A stretch of 64,000 bases of DNA, from positions 2,170,001 through 2,234,000 of the forward strand of contig JASGIG010000001.1 in assembly GCA_047602055.1 (NCBI GenBank). The letters run 5' to 3'. The notes below the pieces were generated by a model, which searched no databases, had not been told where the DNA came from, and saw only the letters and a list, made by a program, of their open reading frames with translations. The translations under genes were made by a program, and so were the position numbers. Origin of the DNA: JAODBQ01 sp047602055. Its GTDB lineage: Bacteria > Actinomycetota > Acidimicrobiia > Acidimicrobiales > Ilumatobacteraceae. This document shows, in pieces, positions 42,615 to 51,796 of the stretch. Position 1 is the stretch's first letter, and the number at the start of each line of letters is the position of its first letter.

Positions 42615-45600
42615 GTGTTCTTGAAAGCGCTCACCCTCAAGGGGTTCAAGTCGTTCGCCGACGCCACGACGCTCCAGCTGGAGCCGGGTGTCACCGTCGT
42701 CGTCGGCCCCAACGGGTCGGGCAAGTCGAACGTCGTCGACGCCGTCGCCTGGGTGCTCGGTGCGCAGGCCCCGTCGGCGGTGCGCAGCCAGAAGATGGAC
42801 GACGTCATCTTCGCCGGCACCGCCAAGCGCCCGGCGCTCGGCCGCGCCGAGGTGGCCCTGACCCTCGACAACTCCGCGGGCCTGCTGCCGATCGAGTTCA
42901 CCGAGGTCACCGTGTCGCGGACGCTGTTCCGCACGGGTGAGAGCGAGTACGCGATCAACGGCGTCAACTGCCGCCTGCTCGACGTCCAGGAGCTGCTCTC
43001 CGACGCCGGCGTCGGCCGCCAGCAGCACGTCATCATCAGCCAGGGCCAGATCGACGGCGTCCTCAACGCCCGCCCCGAGGACCGCCGGGCGATCATCGAG
43101 GAGGCCGCCGGCGTCCTCAAGTTCCGCCGCCGCAAGGAGAAGTCCGAGCGCCGTCTCGACGCCACCGAGGCCAGCCTGCTGCGCGTCCAGGACCTGCTGC
43201 GCGAGGTCCGCCGTCAGCTCCGGCCGCTTGAGCGCCAGGCCGAGGCCGCCCGCCGCCACGGCGAGCTGATCGGCGAGCTGGCGACGTTGCAGGTGTTCCT
43301 CGCCGGCCGGGAGATCGCCGGGCTGCGCCAGCGGCTCGTCGCCCAGTCGACCGAGCAGGGCGAGCTGACCCGCCGCGACGGCGAGCTGCGGTCGCAGCTG
43401 GGCGCCCTCGACACCACCGTGCTCGCCGCCGAGGCCGAGCTGACCGCCCGTGGCGACACGGATCTCGGCGACGAGATGGTCCGCGTCGAGCACCTGCGCG
43501 AGCGGGCCCGTGGCATCGCCGCCGTGATCGTCGAGCGCCGCCGGTCGATGGAGCGCGACAGCCAGCAGCTGATGGATGCCGGCGTCGTCGCCAATCTCGA
43601 AGCGGACGCGATGCGGGTGCAGGCGGATCTCGACGCGGTGCGCGCCGAGATCGAGGCGGTCGGCCCGGCAGCGTCGGAGCTGGAGGAGGCCGAGGGCGAG
43701 CTGGCGCTGCGCCGCGAGGCCGCGGCGGGCGACACGGCCGTCGTCGCCCCGTCGAACGCGGCGGCGAGCGCGGCGGCCGAGGCCCGTGGCGAGCTGCGGA
43801 CGTTGCAGGCCGGCGTCGCCCGGGTGGAGGGCGAGGCCCGCCGGGTGACGCAGCGCGCCGCCGGGCTGCGCGAGAAGGCCGAGCGGCTCGACGCCCAGGT
43901 CGCCACGAGCCGTGCGGAGCTGGACGCGGGGGAGGGGGTCGAGGCCGACCTCGTCGCCGAGCTGGAGGCGGCCGAGTCGCGCCGGGCCGTCGCCGAGGAG
44001 CGCCAGCAGGCCGCCGCAGCAGCCCGGCTCGTCGCCGGCGACGACCACGCCCGCTGGCAGTCGCGCGCCGAGGCGCTGCGCCAGGCGCTGGAGAGCGCCC
44101 GCGCCAAGGCCGGCGCCGACCTGCTGACCGGCGTCGACGGCGTGGTCGGCACGCTGCTCGACGTCGTCGAGATCGACGACGGCTGGGAGCCCGCCGTCGA
44201 GGCCGCGCTCGGCGAGGCGCTGCAGGCCGTCGTCGTCGGCTCGCCCGACGTCGGTCGCCGCGCTCTCGAATCGCTGCGCGCCTCGAACGTCCACGGCGCC
44301 GTCCTCGCCCTCGGCGTCGACTCGCCGGCCGCCGGTCGTCAGGCGGTCGCCGGCGCGGCAGCGACCGGCTCGGTGGTGTCGGACGATGCCGTGCCCAGCG
44401 TCGCCGGGGTGGATGCCGGTCGTTCGGCGGTTGCCCGCGCTGCGGCGGTGACTGGTTCACCGGCGTCGAGCGATGCCGTGTCCGCCGTTGGTGCCGACTC
44501 GGGCGAGGTTCGCTTGCCGGCGGTCGCCGGCGCGACGGCCACTGGTTCGGTGGCGTCGGACGATGCCGGGGACGTGCTCGGCGTCGATGCGGCGCACGGC
44601 GGTCGCCCGGCGGTTGCCGGCACCGGGGCGGCGACAGGTCCGGTGGGGTCGGACGGCGCGCTGCCGACACCCGGCGTCGGCGCGGCGGATGCCGCTGGCG
44701 AGAGGGTCACCGGTGCGGTAGCGACCGGTCCGGTCGTACCGGGCGACGCCTCGCAGCATGGTGCGCTGGGAGAGGAACGAGCGGGCCGGGCGGCGTCGTC
44801 GAGTGACGACCGGCTCGTCGCCGCGCACGTTCGCAGCACGCGGCCGGGGGTCGCCGAGCTGGTCGGGCGGCTGTTGGCCGGGGCGGTGCGCGTCGCCTCG
44901 TGGGAGGAGGGGCTCGACCTCGCCCTGGCCCGGCCGGAGACCGTCGTCGTCACCGAGGGCGGTGACCGCTTCGGGCCGACCGGCTGGCGGCTCGGCGCGG
45001 CGGGCGGCGGGGCCACCGCGGCGGCGCTCGACGAGGCCCAGCAACGGTTCGCGGCCGCCGAGCAGGCGCTGGCGGCGTGCACCGGGGCGCTGCGCGAGGC
45101 CGAGTCCGAGCTGGTCGCCGCCCGGACGAACGAGCAGACGCTCACCCGCCGGCTCGACGCCCACGACGCCGGGTTCAGCGCGGCCTCCGGCGCGCTGGCC
45201 ACGGCCCAGCGCGAGCGCCGTGAGGTCGACGCCGAGCTGGCCGCGATCGATCAGCAGGCCGCCGACGTCGACGAGCGGCTTGCCGGCGAGCGCGCCCGCA
45301 TCGCCGAGCTGGAAGCCGCGCTGCCGGGCCTGGAGGCCGCCGAGCAGGCCGAGGTCACTGCCGCCCGGGCGCGCACCGCGGCCCGTGCCGCGCTCGACGC
45401 CGAGGCCCGCGAGCTGGGCGACCGGCGCCGCGCCCTGGAGGTCCGCAGCGCCGGGCTGCGCGAGCGCGAGCAGCTGCTGGAGCGCCGCCTCGCCGACACC
45501 GAGCGTCGCCTCGAGGCCGACGTAGCGGCCCGCGCCGAGGCCCACGAGCGGCGCCTTGCCGTCGAGCGCAGCATCGTCGCCGTCGATCGGCTCGATGCAC

Positions 45601-46544
45601 TGGTCGCCGTCCACCGTGGCGCGATCGAGACCCGTCATGCCGAGCTGCAGGAGCTGCGTCGCCGCCAGAGTGACGAGGTCCGGGCGATCGCCGCCCGTCT
45701 CGACGAGGCTCGGCGCAGCCGCGCCGAGACCGAGCGTCAGCTCGACGAGCTGCGCGAGCGGCAGCGCCGGGTCGAGCTCGACGAGGCCGAGGTCCGCCTG
45801 CGCCTGGAGGGCGCGGTGGAGGCGCTGCGCCGCGACCACGACATCGAGCCGGAGGCAGCGATGGCCGCGTCGCCGCCGGAGCTGCCCGAGGGCGCCAACC
45901 CGGCCGGCCGGGTGCGCGACCTGGAGCGCGAGCTGCGCCTGCTCGGGCCGATCAACCCGCTGGCCCTCCAGGAGTTCACCGAGCTGCAGGAGCGGCACAC
46001 GTTCCTGGAGGCCCAGCTGGAGGACATCCGCACCACCCGCCGGGACCTGCTGCGGGTGATCAAGGCCGTCGATCTGGAGATCCAGAGCGTCTTCGCCGCG
46101 GCGTTCGCCGACGTCAGCACGCACTTCACCGCGCTGTTCGACAACCTGTTCCCGGGGGGCTCGGGGCGCCTCGTGCTGACCACGCCGGACGACCTGCTGA
46201 ACACCGGCGTCGAGGTCGAGGCCAAGCCGAGCGGCAAGAACGTCAAGAAGCTGTCGCTGCTGTCCGGTGGCGAGCGCTCCCTGACCGCGCTGGCCTACCT
46301 GTTCGCCGTGTTCCGCAGCCGGCCGTCGCCGTTCTACGTGATGGACGAGGTCGAGGCCGCGCTCGACGACGTCAACCTGCACCGCTTCCTCGGGCTGATC
46401 GACGAGTTCCGCCGAGAGGCTCAGCTGCTGATCGTCAGCCACCAGAAGCGCACGATGGAGGCCGGCGACTGCCTGCTCGGCGTGACGATGCAGCCCGGCG
46501 GCTCGTCGAAGGTGATCACCGAGCGGGTGTCGACCACCGCCTGA
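42615..46544 (+). CDS. smc: Chromosome segregation protein SMC with hinge insertion
   Basis: A 1309-residue SMC, longer than the usual 1150-1200. Walker A GPNGSGKS sits at 31-38, the coiled coil follows, the hinge region begins near 510 (GVDGVVGTLLDVVEI), and the C-terminal ATPase half has LSGGERSLTALAYLFAVFR and Walker B YVMDEVEAALDD. Between about residues 577 and 743 the hinge is interrupted by four or five imperfect Ala/Gly/Ser/Asp-rich units. The hinge then resumes (VAELVGRLLAGAVRVASWEE, then VVVTEGGDRFGPTGW). SMC folds and separates chromosomes with ScpAB. The start is a GTG at 42615. Confidence 0.93.
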   Translation: MFLKALTLKGFKSFADATTLQLEPGVTVVVGPNGSGKSNVVDAVAWVLGAQAPSAVRSQKMDDVIFAGTAKRPALGRAEVALTLDNSAGLLPIEFTEVTVSRTLFRTGESEYAINGVNCRLLDVQELLSDAGVGRQQHVIISQGQIDGVLNARPEDRRAIIEEAAGVLKFRRRKEKSERRLDATEASLLRVQDLLREVRRQLRPLERQAEAARRHGELIGELATLQVFLAGREIAGLRQRLVAQSTEQGELTRRDGELRSQLGALDTTVLAAEAELTARGDTDLGDEMVRVEHLRERARGIAAVIVERRRSMERDSQQLMDAGVVANLEADAMRVQADLDAVRAEIEAVGPAASELEEAEGELALRREAAAGDTAVVAPSNAAASAAAEARGELRTLQAGVARVEGEARRVTQRAAGLREKAERLDAQVATSRAELDAGEGVEADLVAELEAAESRRAVAEERQQAAAAARLVAGDDHARWQSRAEALRQALESARAKAGADLLTGVDGVVGTLLDVVEIDDGWEPAVEAALGEALQAVVVGSPDVGRRALESLRASNVHGAVLALGVDSPAAGRQAVAGAAATGSVVSDDAVPSVAGVDAGRSAVARAAAVTGSPASSDAVSAVGADSGEVRLPAVAGATATGSVASDDAGDVLGVDAAHGGRPAVAGTGAATGPVGSDGALPTPGVGAADAAGERVTGAVATGPVVPGDASQHGALGEERAGRAASSSDDRLVAAHVRSTRPGVAELVGRLLAGAVRVASWEEGLDLALARPETVVVTEGGDRFGPTGWRLGAAGGGATAAALDEAQQRFAAAEQALAACTGALREAESELVAARTNEQTLTRRLDAHDAGFSAASGALATAQRERREVDAELAAIDQQAADVDERLAGERARIAELEAALPGLEAAEQAEVTAARARTAARAALDAEARELGDRRRALEVRSAGLREREQLLERRLADTERRLEADVAARAEAHERRLAVERSIVAVDRLDALVAVHRGAIETRHAELQELRRRQSDEVRAIAARLDEARRSRAETERQLDELRERQRRVELDEAEVRLRLEGAVEALRRDHDIEPEAAMAASPPELPEGANPAGRVRDLERELRLLGPINPLALQEFTELQERHTFLEAQLEDIRTTRRDLLRVIKAVDLEIQSVFAAAFADVSTHFTALFDNLFPGGSGRLVLTTPDDLLNTGVEVEAKPSGKNVKKLSLLSGGERSLTALAYLFAVFRSRPSPFYVMDEVEAALDDVNLHRFLGLIDEFRREAQLLIVSHQKRTMEAGDCLLGVTMQPGGSSKVITERVSTTA

Positions 46545-46609
46545 GCGCCCCGGGCCGATGAGTAGCCGTTGCTCATGACGGCGACACGGTCGAGTGGTTC
46601 GCTGATGGC

Positions 46610-46942
46610 ATGGACGAGACGGCACCGCAACGGCGAAAGGCGATCGAACGGGCGGCTGCGGCCGTGGCGATCCTCGTCGCCGTGGTCGGGGTCGTCGCGG
46701 CGGTCGTCATGGCACGGGTCGACAGCGCGGCGGCAGCGTCGCCGCACGCGCCGCGATCCGGCCGTGCGGCCCTTGCGGCATCGGTTCACCACGACGCGAC
46801 GGGCGACCCACGGGTGCTGGCGACTTGCGTCGCGTCTGCTGGTGATCGGGGTCGGCGCGGTGCTGCTCGCCCATTGCCACGACACCTCCGAGCCCTGACA
46901 GGACCCCGCATCGGGCGGCGACCGCGCCGCCGCCACGGGTAG
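46610..46942 (+). CDS. Possible small membrane protein, perhaps frameshifted
   Basis: This is the only frame of interest in the 410-bp gap between smc and ftsY. MDETAPQRRKAIERA leads into a strong transmembrane helix (AVAILVAVVGVVAAVVMARV), then loses character. In another frame the segment ending at 46898 reads RLLVIGVGAVLLAHC and stops naturally. The two could be halves of one two-helix protein split by an indel. No homologue was recognised. Confidence 0.25.
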   Translation: MDETAPQRRKAIERAAAAVAILVAVVGVVAAVVMARVDSAAAASPHAPRSGRAALAASVHHDATGDPRVLATCVASAGDRGRRGAARPLPRHLRALTGPRIGRRPRRRHG

Positions 46943-46954
46943 CGTGGACAGGCC

Positions 46955-48160
46955 ATGCCGTGGATCTATCTCGTCCTCATCGCCGTGGTCCTCGTCGTCG
47001 GACTCGGCGTCCTGCTGCTCAACCGGCGGCGGAGCGCACCACCCGAGGTACCGCCCAGTGCACCGCCGTCGTCGATCGACCACCCGCCGCCACCGGCCGT
47101 CCCCGACGCCGCCCAGCCGACGCTCGAAACCGGCGTCGTCGTCGACGAGGTGCCGCCCGCCGACGTCGTCGAGGCCGAGGAGGTCGAGGTCGTCGAGGCG
47201 CCGGCCGTCCTGGAGCGCCCGTCGTTCCGCAGCCGGATGGCCAAGGCCCGCAGCGCGCTCACCGGCGCGCTGCTCGGCGTGCGCAGTCGCTCGGGGATCA
47301 CGGCCGAGACCTGGGACGACCTGGAGGAGGCGCTGCTGCGTGCCGACGTCGGCATCGGCGTCACCGACGCGCTGCTCGACCCGCTGCGCGACCGGGTGAA
47401 GGCCAAGGAGATCACCGGTCCCGAGCAACTGCTGGGCGCGCTGCAGGCCGACATGGCCTCGCGCCTCGCCGACGTCGATCGGGAGCTGCACTTCGAACCG
47501 CCGGCCGAGGGGGCCGACGGCCCGAACGTCTGGCTGTTCATCGGCGTCAACGGCGTCGGCAAGACGACGACGATCGGCAAGGTCGCCGCGCTGCAGGTCG
47601 GCGAGGGCCGCAGCGTGCTGCTCGCCGCCGGCGACACGTTCCGTGCCGCGGCCGCCGAGCAGCTCGGCACGTGGGCCGAGCGCTCCGGGGCGGAGATGGT
47701 CCGCGGCAACGAGGGCGGCGATCCCAGCTCGGTGATCTTCGACGCGGTCGAGCGCGCTCACGCCCGTCACGTCGACCTCGTGCTGGCCGACACGGCTGGG
47801 CGCCTGCACACCAAGACCAACCTGATGGACGAGCTGCGCAAGGTCCGCCGCGTGGCCTCCAAGGGTGCCGGGCGGGTCACCGAGGTGCTGCTGGTGATCG
47901 ACGCCACCACTGGGCAGAACGGCCTCACCCAGGCGAAGGAGTTCGGCGCGGCGACCGCGATGCACGGAGACGGCGACGGCTCCGGCCTCACCGGCGTCGT
48001 GCTCACCAAGCTCGACGGGTCGGCCAAGGGCGGCATCGTCTTCGCCATCGAGACCGAGCTGGGCATCCCCGTCAAGCTCGTCGGCCTCGGCGAGCAGATC
48101 GAGGACCTCGTCCCGTTCGACCCGAACCAGTTCGTCGACGCGCTGTTCAGCGAGAACTGA
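46955..48160 (+). CDS. ftsY: Signal recognition particle receptor FtsY
   Basis: A 401-residue GTPase. A transmembrane helix (about 4-22) and an acidic Pro/Val/Glu-rich linker precede the N domain (TAETWDDLEEALLRADVG) and the G domain with GVNGVGKTTTIGK near 196, DTAGRLHTKTNLMDEL and TKLDGSAKGG. It docks the SRP-ribosome complex at the membrane. The N-terminal helix is typical for actinobacterial FtsY. It is followed by ffh after 11 bp. Confidence 0.94.
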   Translation: MPWIYLVLIAVVLVVGLGVLLLNRRRSAPPEVPPSAPPSSIDHPPPPAVPDAAQPTLETGVVVDEVPPADVVEAEEVEVVEAPAVLERPSFRSRMAKARSALTGALLGVRSRSGITAETWDDLEEALLRADVGIGVTDALLDPLRDRVKAKEITGPEQLLGALQADMASRLADVDRELHFEPPAEGADGPNVWLFIGVNGVGKTTTIGKVAALQVGEGRSVLLAAGDTFRAAAAEQLGTWAERSGAEMVRGNEGGDPSSVIFDAVERAHARHVDLVLADTAGRLHTKTNLMDELRKVRRVASKGAGRVTEVLLVIDATTGQNGLTQAKEFGAATAMHGDGDGSGLTGVVLTKLDGSAKGGIVFAIETELGIPVKLVGLGEQIEDLVPFDPNQFVDALFSEN

Positions 48161-48171
48161 GGAACACGCTC

Positions 48172-49614
48172 ATGTTCGATTCCCTCTCCAATCGCCTCGA
48201 AGCGATCGTCAAACGGGTCCGCGGCAAGGGTCGGCTGACCGACGACGACGTCGACGAGATCCTCCGGGAGATCCGCACGGCGCTGCTCGAGGCCGACGTC
48301 AACGTCACCGTCGTGCGCAACGTCGTCGCCCGCATCCGCGAGCAGGCGATCGGCGCCAAGCTCAGCCAGGTCCTCGACCCGAGCCAGCAGGTCGTCAAGA
48401 TCGTCAACCAGGAGCTCACCGCCATGCTCGGCGGCGAGACCCTGAAGATCACCTACGCCAGCCGCCCGCCGACGGTGATCCTGATGGCCGGTCTGCAGGG
48501 CTCCGGCAAGACCACGAACACGGCCAAGCTGGCCCGCTGGTTCAAGAGCCAGGGCCGCCAGCCGCTGATGGTCGGCGCCGACCTGCAGCGCCCCGCCGCC
48601 GTCGAGCAGCTGCGCACCCTCGGCCGCCAGGTCGACGTGCCGGTGTTCAGCGAGCCGACCGACCCGGTCTCCACGGCCCGCCGCGGCCTGGAGGAGGCCC
48701 GCCGCCTCGGCAAGGACGTGCTCCTCGTCGACACCGCCGGGCGCCTGTCGATCGACGCCGAGCTGATGGAGCAGGTCCGTCAGATCTCCGTCGTGGTCCA
48801 GCCGGACTACACGTTCCTCGTCATCGACGCGATGACCGGTCAGGACGCGGTCGGCGTCGCCCAGGCGTTCCACGAGACGCTGGCGATCGACGGCGTGATC
48901 ATGTCCAAGCTCGACGGCGACGCCCGCGGCGGCGCGGCGCTGAGTGTCAAGGAGGTCATCGGCCGGCCGATCGCCTTCGCCTCCACGGGTGAGAAGCTCA
49001 ACGAGTTCGAGCAGTTCCACCCGGACCGCATGGCCAGCCGGATCCTCGGCATGGGCGACGTGCTCACGCTGATCGACAAGGCCGAGCAGGCGTGGGAGAA
49101 GGAGCAGGCCGAGGAGGCCGCCGAGCGCCTGCTGGAGGGGCAGTTCACGCTCGACGACTTCCTCGAGCAGATGCAGCAGCTCAAGAAGATGGGTCCGCTC
49201 GGCGGCCTCCTCGGGCTGATGCCCGGCGTGCCCAAGGAGCTGAAGGGCGCCAAGATCGACGACGATCAGCTCAAGCCGATCGAGGCGATCATCCGCTCGA
49301 TGACGCCGCAGGAGCGGGCCAAGCCGGAGATCATGAACGGCAGCCGGCGCACCCGGGTGGCCAATGGCTCGGGCACCACCGTCAGCGACGTCAACAAGCT
49401 CATCAAGCAGTTCCAGGAGATGCAGAAGATGATGAAGCGGATGGGCGTGTCGATGGGCGGCGGCCGTGGCAAGAAGGGGAAGAAGGGCAAGGGCAAGCGC
49501 GGACCGGCGGGCCTGCCGGCCGGCTTCGGCGGCCCGGGTGGCCCCGACCTGGAGAGCCTGCTCGGGCAGCTCCCGGCGGGCATGCCCGGTGGCTTCCCCG
49601 GTGCCCCGCGATAG
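48172..49614 (+). CDS. ffh: Signal recognition particle protein Ffh
   Basis: A 480-residue SRP54 homologue. The NG domain shows GLQGSGKTTNTAKLA near 108, DTAGRLSIDAELMEQV and SKLDGDARGGAALS. The Met-rich M domain (FLEQMQQLKKMGPL, then FQEMQKMMKRMG) binds signal peptides and 4.5S RNA. The last 40 residues are Gly/Lys-rich and then Gly/Pro-rich. It binds emerging signal sequences and passes them to FtsY. The 4.5S RNA gene is not in the window. Confidence 0.95.
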   Translation: MFDSLSNRLEAIVKRVRGKGRLTDDDVDEILREIRTALLEADVNVTVVRNVVARIREQAIGAKLSQVLDPSQQVVKIVNQELTAMLGGETLKITYASRPPTVILMAGLQGSGKTTNTAKLARWFKSQGRQPLMVGADLQRPAAVEQLRTLGRQVDVPVFSEPTDPVSTARRGLEEARRLGKDVLLVDTAGRLSIDAELMEQVRQISVVVQPDYTFLVIDAMTGQDAVGVAQAFHETLAIDGVIMSKLDGDARGGAALSVKEVIGRPIAFASTGEKLNEFEQFHPDRMASRILGMGDVLTLIDKAEQAWEKEQAEEAAERLLEGQFTLDDFLEQMQQLKKMGPLGGLLGLMPGVPKELKGAKIDDDQLKPIEAIIRSMTPQERAKPEIMNGSRRTRVANGSGTTVSDVNKLIKQFQEMQKMMKRMGVSMGGGRGKKGKKGKGKRGPAGLPAGFGGPGGPDLESLLGQLPAGMPGGFPGAPR

Positions 49615-49651
49615 CCTCTCCCGGTTCGTTGTCGAAGGAGCCCCATCCACC

Positions 49652-49933
49652 ATGGCCGTCAAGTTGCGCCTCACCCGCGTCGGGAAGACCAAGCAGCCGC
49701 AGTACCGGATCGTCGCGTCCGATAGCCGCTCGCCGCGTGACGGCCGGTTCATCCAGATCATCGGCACGTACAACCCGCGCACGGAGCCGTCGTCGCTGAA
49801 GGTCGACAACGAGAAGGCCGTGAAGTGGTTGCGTGACGGGGCCCAGCCCACCGAGCGGGTGCGCAAGCTGCTGGAGATCTCCGGCGCGTGGGCCGAGTTC
49901 GACGCCGCCAAGGCCGCGGCTTCGGCGAAGTAG
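49652..49933 (+). CDS. rpsP: 30S ribosomal protein S16
   Basis: A 93-residue S16: MAVKLRLTRVGKTKQPQYRI and GRFIQIIGTYNPRTEP are diagnostic. It binds 16S rRNA early in assembly. The ATG at 49652 is clear; the AAGGAG about 10 bp upstream is a good ribosome site. Confidence 0.95.
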   Translation: MAVKLRLTRVGKTKQPQYRIVASDSRSPRDGRFIQIIGTYNPRTEPSSLKVDNEKAVKWLRDGAQPTERVRKLLEISGAWAEFDAAKAAASAK

Positions 49934-49945
49934 TCCGGTTCCCTC

Positions 49946-50224
49946 GTGACCGACGAACTGGTCGACACCGCCAACCAGATCCCGGCGCCGGTCGCCACAG
50001 CGGTCCTCACCCACGTGGTGCGCTCGCTGGTCGACGATCCCGAGGCCGTGCGGGTTCGGGCGATCGAAGGTCGTCACCGCATCAAGCTCGAGGTCACGGT
50101 GGGGCCTGGCGATCTCGGCCGCGTGATCGGCCGTCGCGGCCGCACCGCGCAGAGCATCCGCACCGTCGTGCGGGCCGCCGCCACACGCGACGACCAAGAG
50201 GTCGACGTCGATTTCGTCGATTGA
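49946..50224 (+). CDS. khpA: KH-domain RNA-binding protein
   Basis: A 92-residue single KH domain with the GxxG loop as VIGRRGRTAQSIRTVVRAAA. KhpA-type proteins sit between rpsP and rimM in Gram-positive genomes, as here, and bind RNA together with KhpB. The start is the GTG at 49946, 12 bp after rpsP. Confidence 0.9.
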   Translation: MTDELVDTANQIPAPVATAVLTHVVRSLVDDPEAVRVRAIEGRHRIKLEVTVGPGDLGRVIGRRGRTAQSIRTVVRAAATRDDQEVDVDFVD

Positions 50225-50304
50225 TCGTGCTCCGGTCGCGGCGGAGCCGCTCCCTGCGCCTGCCGTGCTCGCTGCCTCCGCTTCGCTGTGGCGCTCGCCG
50301 CGTG
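50225..50304 (+). repeat. Family A repeat, copy 5
   Basis: It begins at the khpA stop. The head hairpin is GCGGC-GGA-GCCGC, then TGCGCCTGCCGTGCTCGCTG and GCTTCGCTGTGGCGCTCGCC. It ends about 20 bp before rimM. Confidence 0.75.
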
Positions 50305-50325
50305 TTGGATCGGTGGTGAGCTGAC

Positions 50326-50807
50326 GTGGTGGCCGACGCTGCGCTGCGTGAGGTCGGGCGGATCGGGCGGCCGCACGGGGTGCGCGGCGATCTGTACGTC
50401 GACCTGATCACGGACCGTACGGAGCGTCTCGACCCGGGCGCGTCGCTGCGCGCCGGTTCGCAGTGGGTGACGGTCGCCATGTCACGGCCGATGAGCGGGC
50501 GCTGGCTCGTCCACTTCGACGGCATCGACGATCGCACTGCGGCCGAGGGCTACGTCGGCCGGACGCTGTCGGCCGAGCCGCTGCCGGCATCGGACGCCGG
50601 CGACGACGAGCTGTGGGTCCACGACCTGATCGGCTCGCAGGTCGTCGAGGTCGACGGCACCCCCGGGGAGCGTGCGTCGCCGTCGTTGCCAACCCGGCCC
50701 ACGACCTGCTGGAGTTGGACGGCGGGGCGCTCGTGCCGGTGACGTTCGTGGTGGCCTGCGCCGGCGGTGTCGTCACCATCGACCCCCCGGACGGCCTGTT
50801 CGACTGA
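50326..50807 (+). CDS. rimM: Ribosome maturation factor RimM (frameshifted in this sequence)
   Basis: The first frame (GTG at 50326) encodes the N-terminal barrel: GRIGRPHGVRGDLYVDLITD, then WVHDLIGSQVVEVDGTP. Near 50662, in a C5 run before GGGG, the frame is lost, and the PRC-barrel tail continues in the next frame: VAVVANPAHDLLELDGGALV, then PVTFV and DPPDGLFD, ending at 50807. One added C would give a normal RimM of about 160 residues. It helps mature the 3' domain of 16S rRNA. Confidence 0.87.
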
Positions 50808-50812
50808 GCCTG

Positions 50813-50981
50813 ATGGTCGGCCTGCGCGGCCGACCTCCCTGGGGTCGCGCAGGCGGCTGTGCCCGGTACGAGCCGCACAGGGGCCGGACCGGCCCGCTCG
50901 CTGCGCTCGCTGTGTGTCGCCCGCCAGCGCATCCGTGCGATTCGAGATGTGCGCAGCTGTGCCGCGGATCTCGAATCGCAC
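50813..50981 (+). repeat. Family C element, copy 2, with its own terminal hairpin
   Basis: The head ATGGTCGGCCTGCGCGGCCG and the words TCCCTGG, GGTCGCG and GGCCCGCTCGCTGCGCTCGC match 7749-7853. The terminal hairpin has arms GTGCGATTCGAGAT (50935-50948) and ATCTCGAATCGCAC (50968-50981), 14 bp perfect, loop 19. It lies between rimM and trmD, 5 bp after the rimM stop. Confidence 0.7.
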
Positions 50982-51027
50982 GAGATCGGAACAGCGTGCA
51001 AGTCCGGGTCCATAGGCTGAGGCGGTC

Positions 51028-51796
51028 ATGCGGGTCGACGTGTTCACCATCTTCCCGGGGCTGGTCGACGCGTTCTGCGACGAGAGCCTGCTCGGCAAGG
51101 CCCGGGCGACCGGCCTGCTCGACCTGCGCACCCACGACCTGCGCGAGCACACCACCGACGTGCACCGCACCGTCGACGACGCCCCGTTCGGCGGTGGCGC
51201 CGGGATGCTGATGCCGCGCCCAGCCGGTGTTCGAGTCGGTGGAGGCCGCCGACCCACCGCGCCCGCTGCTGCTCCTCGGCCCGGGCGGGCGGCGCTTCGA
51301 CCAGCGGATGGCCGAGCGCCTCGCCACCCAGCCCGAGGGGTTCAGCCTGCTGTGCGGCCGCTACGAGGGCGTCGACCACCGGGTTCGTGAGCACCTCGTC
51401 GACGGCGAGCTGAGCGTCGGCGACGTCGTCCTCAGCGGCGGTGAGGTGGCCGCGTGCCTGGTGATCGAGGCCGTCACCCGCCTGCTGCCGGGGGCGATGG
51501 GCAACAGCACGAGCACCGTCACCGAGAGCTTCGGCGCCGATCGTCTGCTGGAGGAGCCGCAATACACCCGGCCGGCGTCGTTCCGCGGCTGGGACGTGCC
51601 CGACGTGCTGCGCAGCGGCGACCACGCCCGCATCGAGCGCTGGCGACGGGCGCAGCGCCTGCACCGCACCCTGCGCGACCGTCCCGACCTGGCCGGTGAG
51701 CTGACCGACGCCGACCGGCGACTGTTGGAAGACGTGCCGGCGGTCCCGTATCCTGCACCGTTCGCCTGTTCTGAGGATCGAGAAGCCGCGCCATGA
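51028..51796 (+). CDS. trmD: tRNA (guanine-N1)-methyltransferase TrmD (frameshifted in this sequence)
   Basis: The first frame gives MRVDVFTIFPGLVDAF and DDAPFGGGAGMLM. Near 51217-51220 one extra base (C run in GCGCCCAGCC) shifts the frame, and the rest follows: QPVFESVEAADPPRP, LLGPGGRRFDQRMAERLA, LCGRYEGVDHRV, then GDVVLSGGEVAACLVIEAV and TRLLPGAMGN, the knot that binds SAM. The joined protein would be about 255 residues. It makes m1G37 in tRNA. Its TGA overlaps the rplS start. Confidence 0.88.

Noticed and set aside
46960..48171. Upstream extension of the ffh frame across ftsY
   Set aside because: The frame is open, but it is the out-of-frame reading of ftsY; the Ffh N-terminus is clearly at the ATG at 48172.
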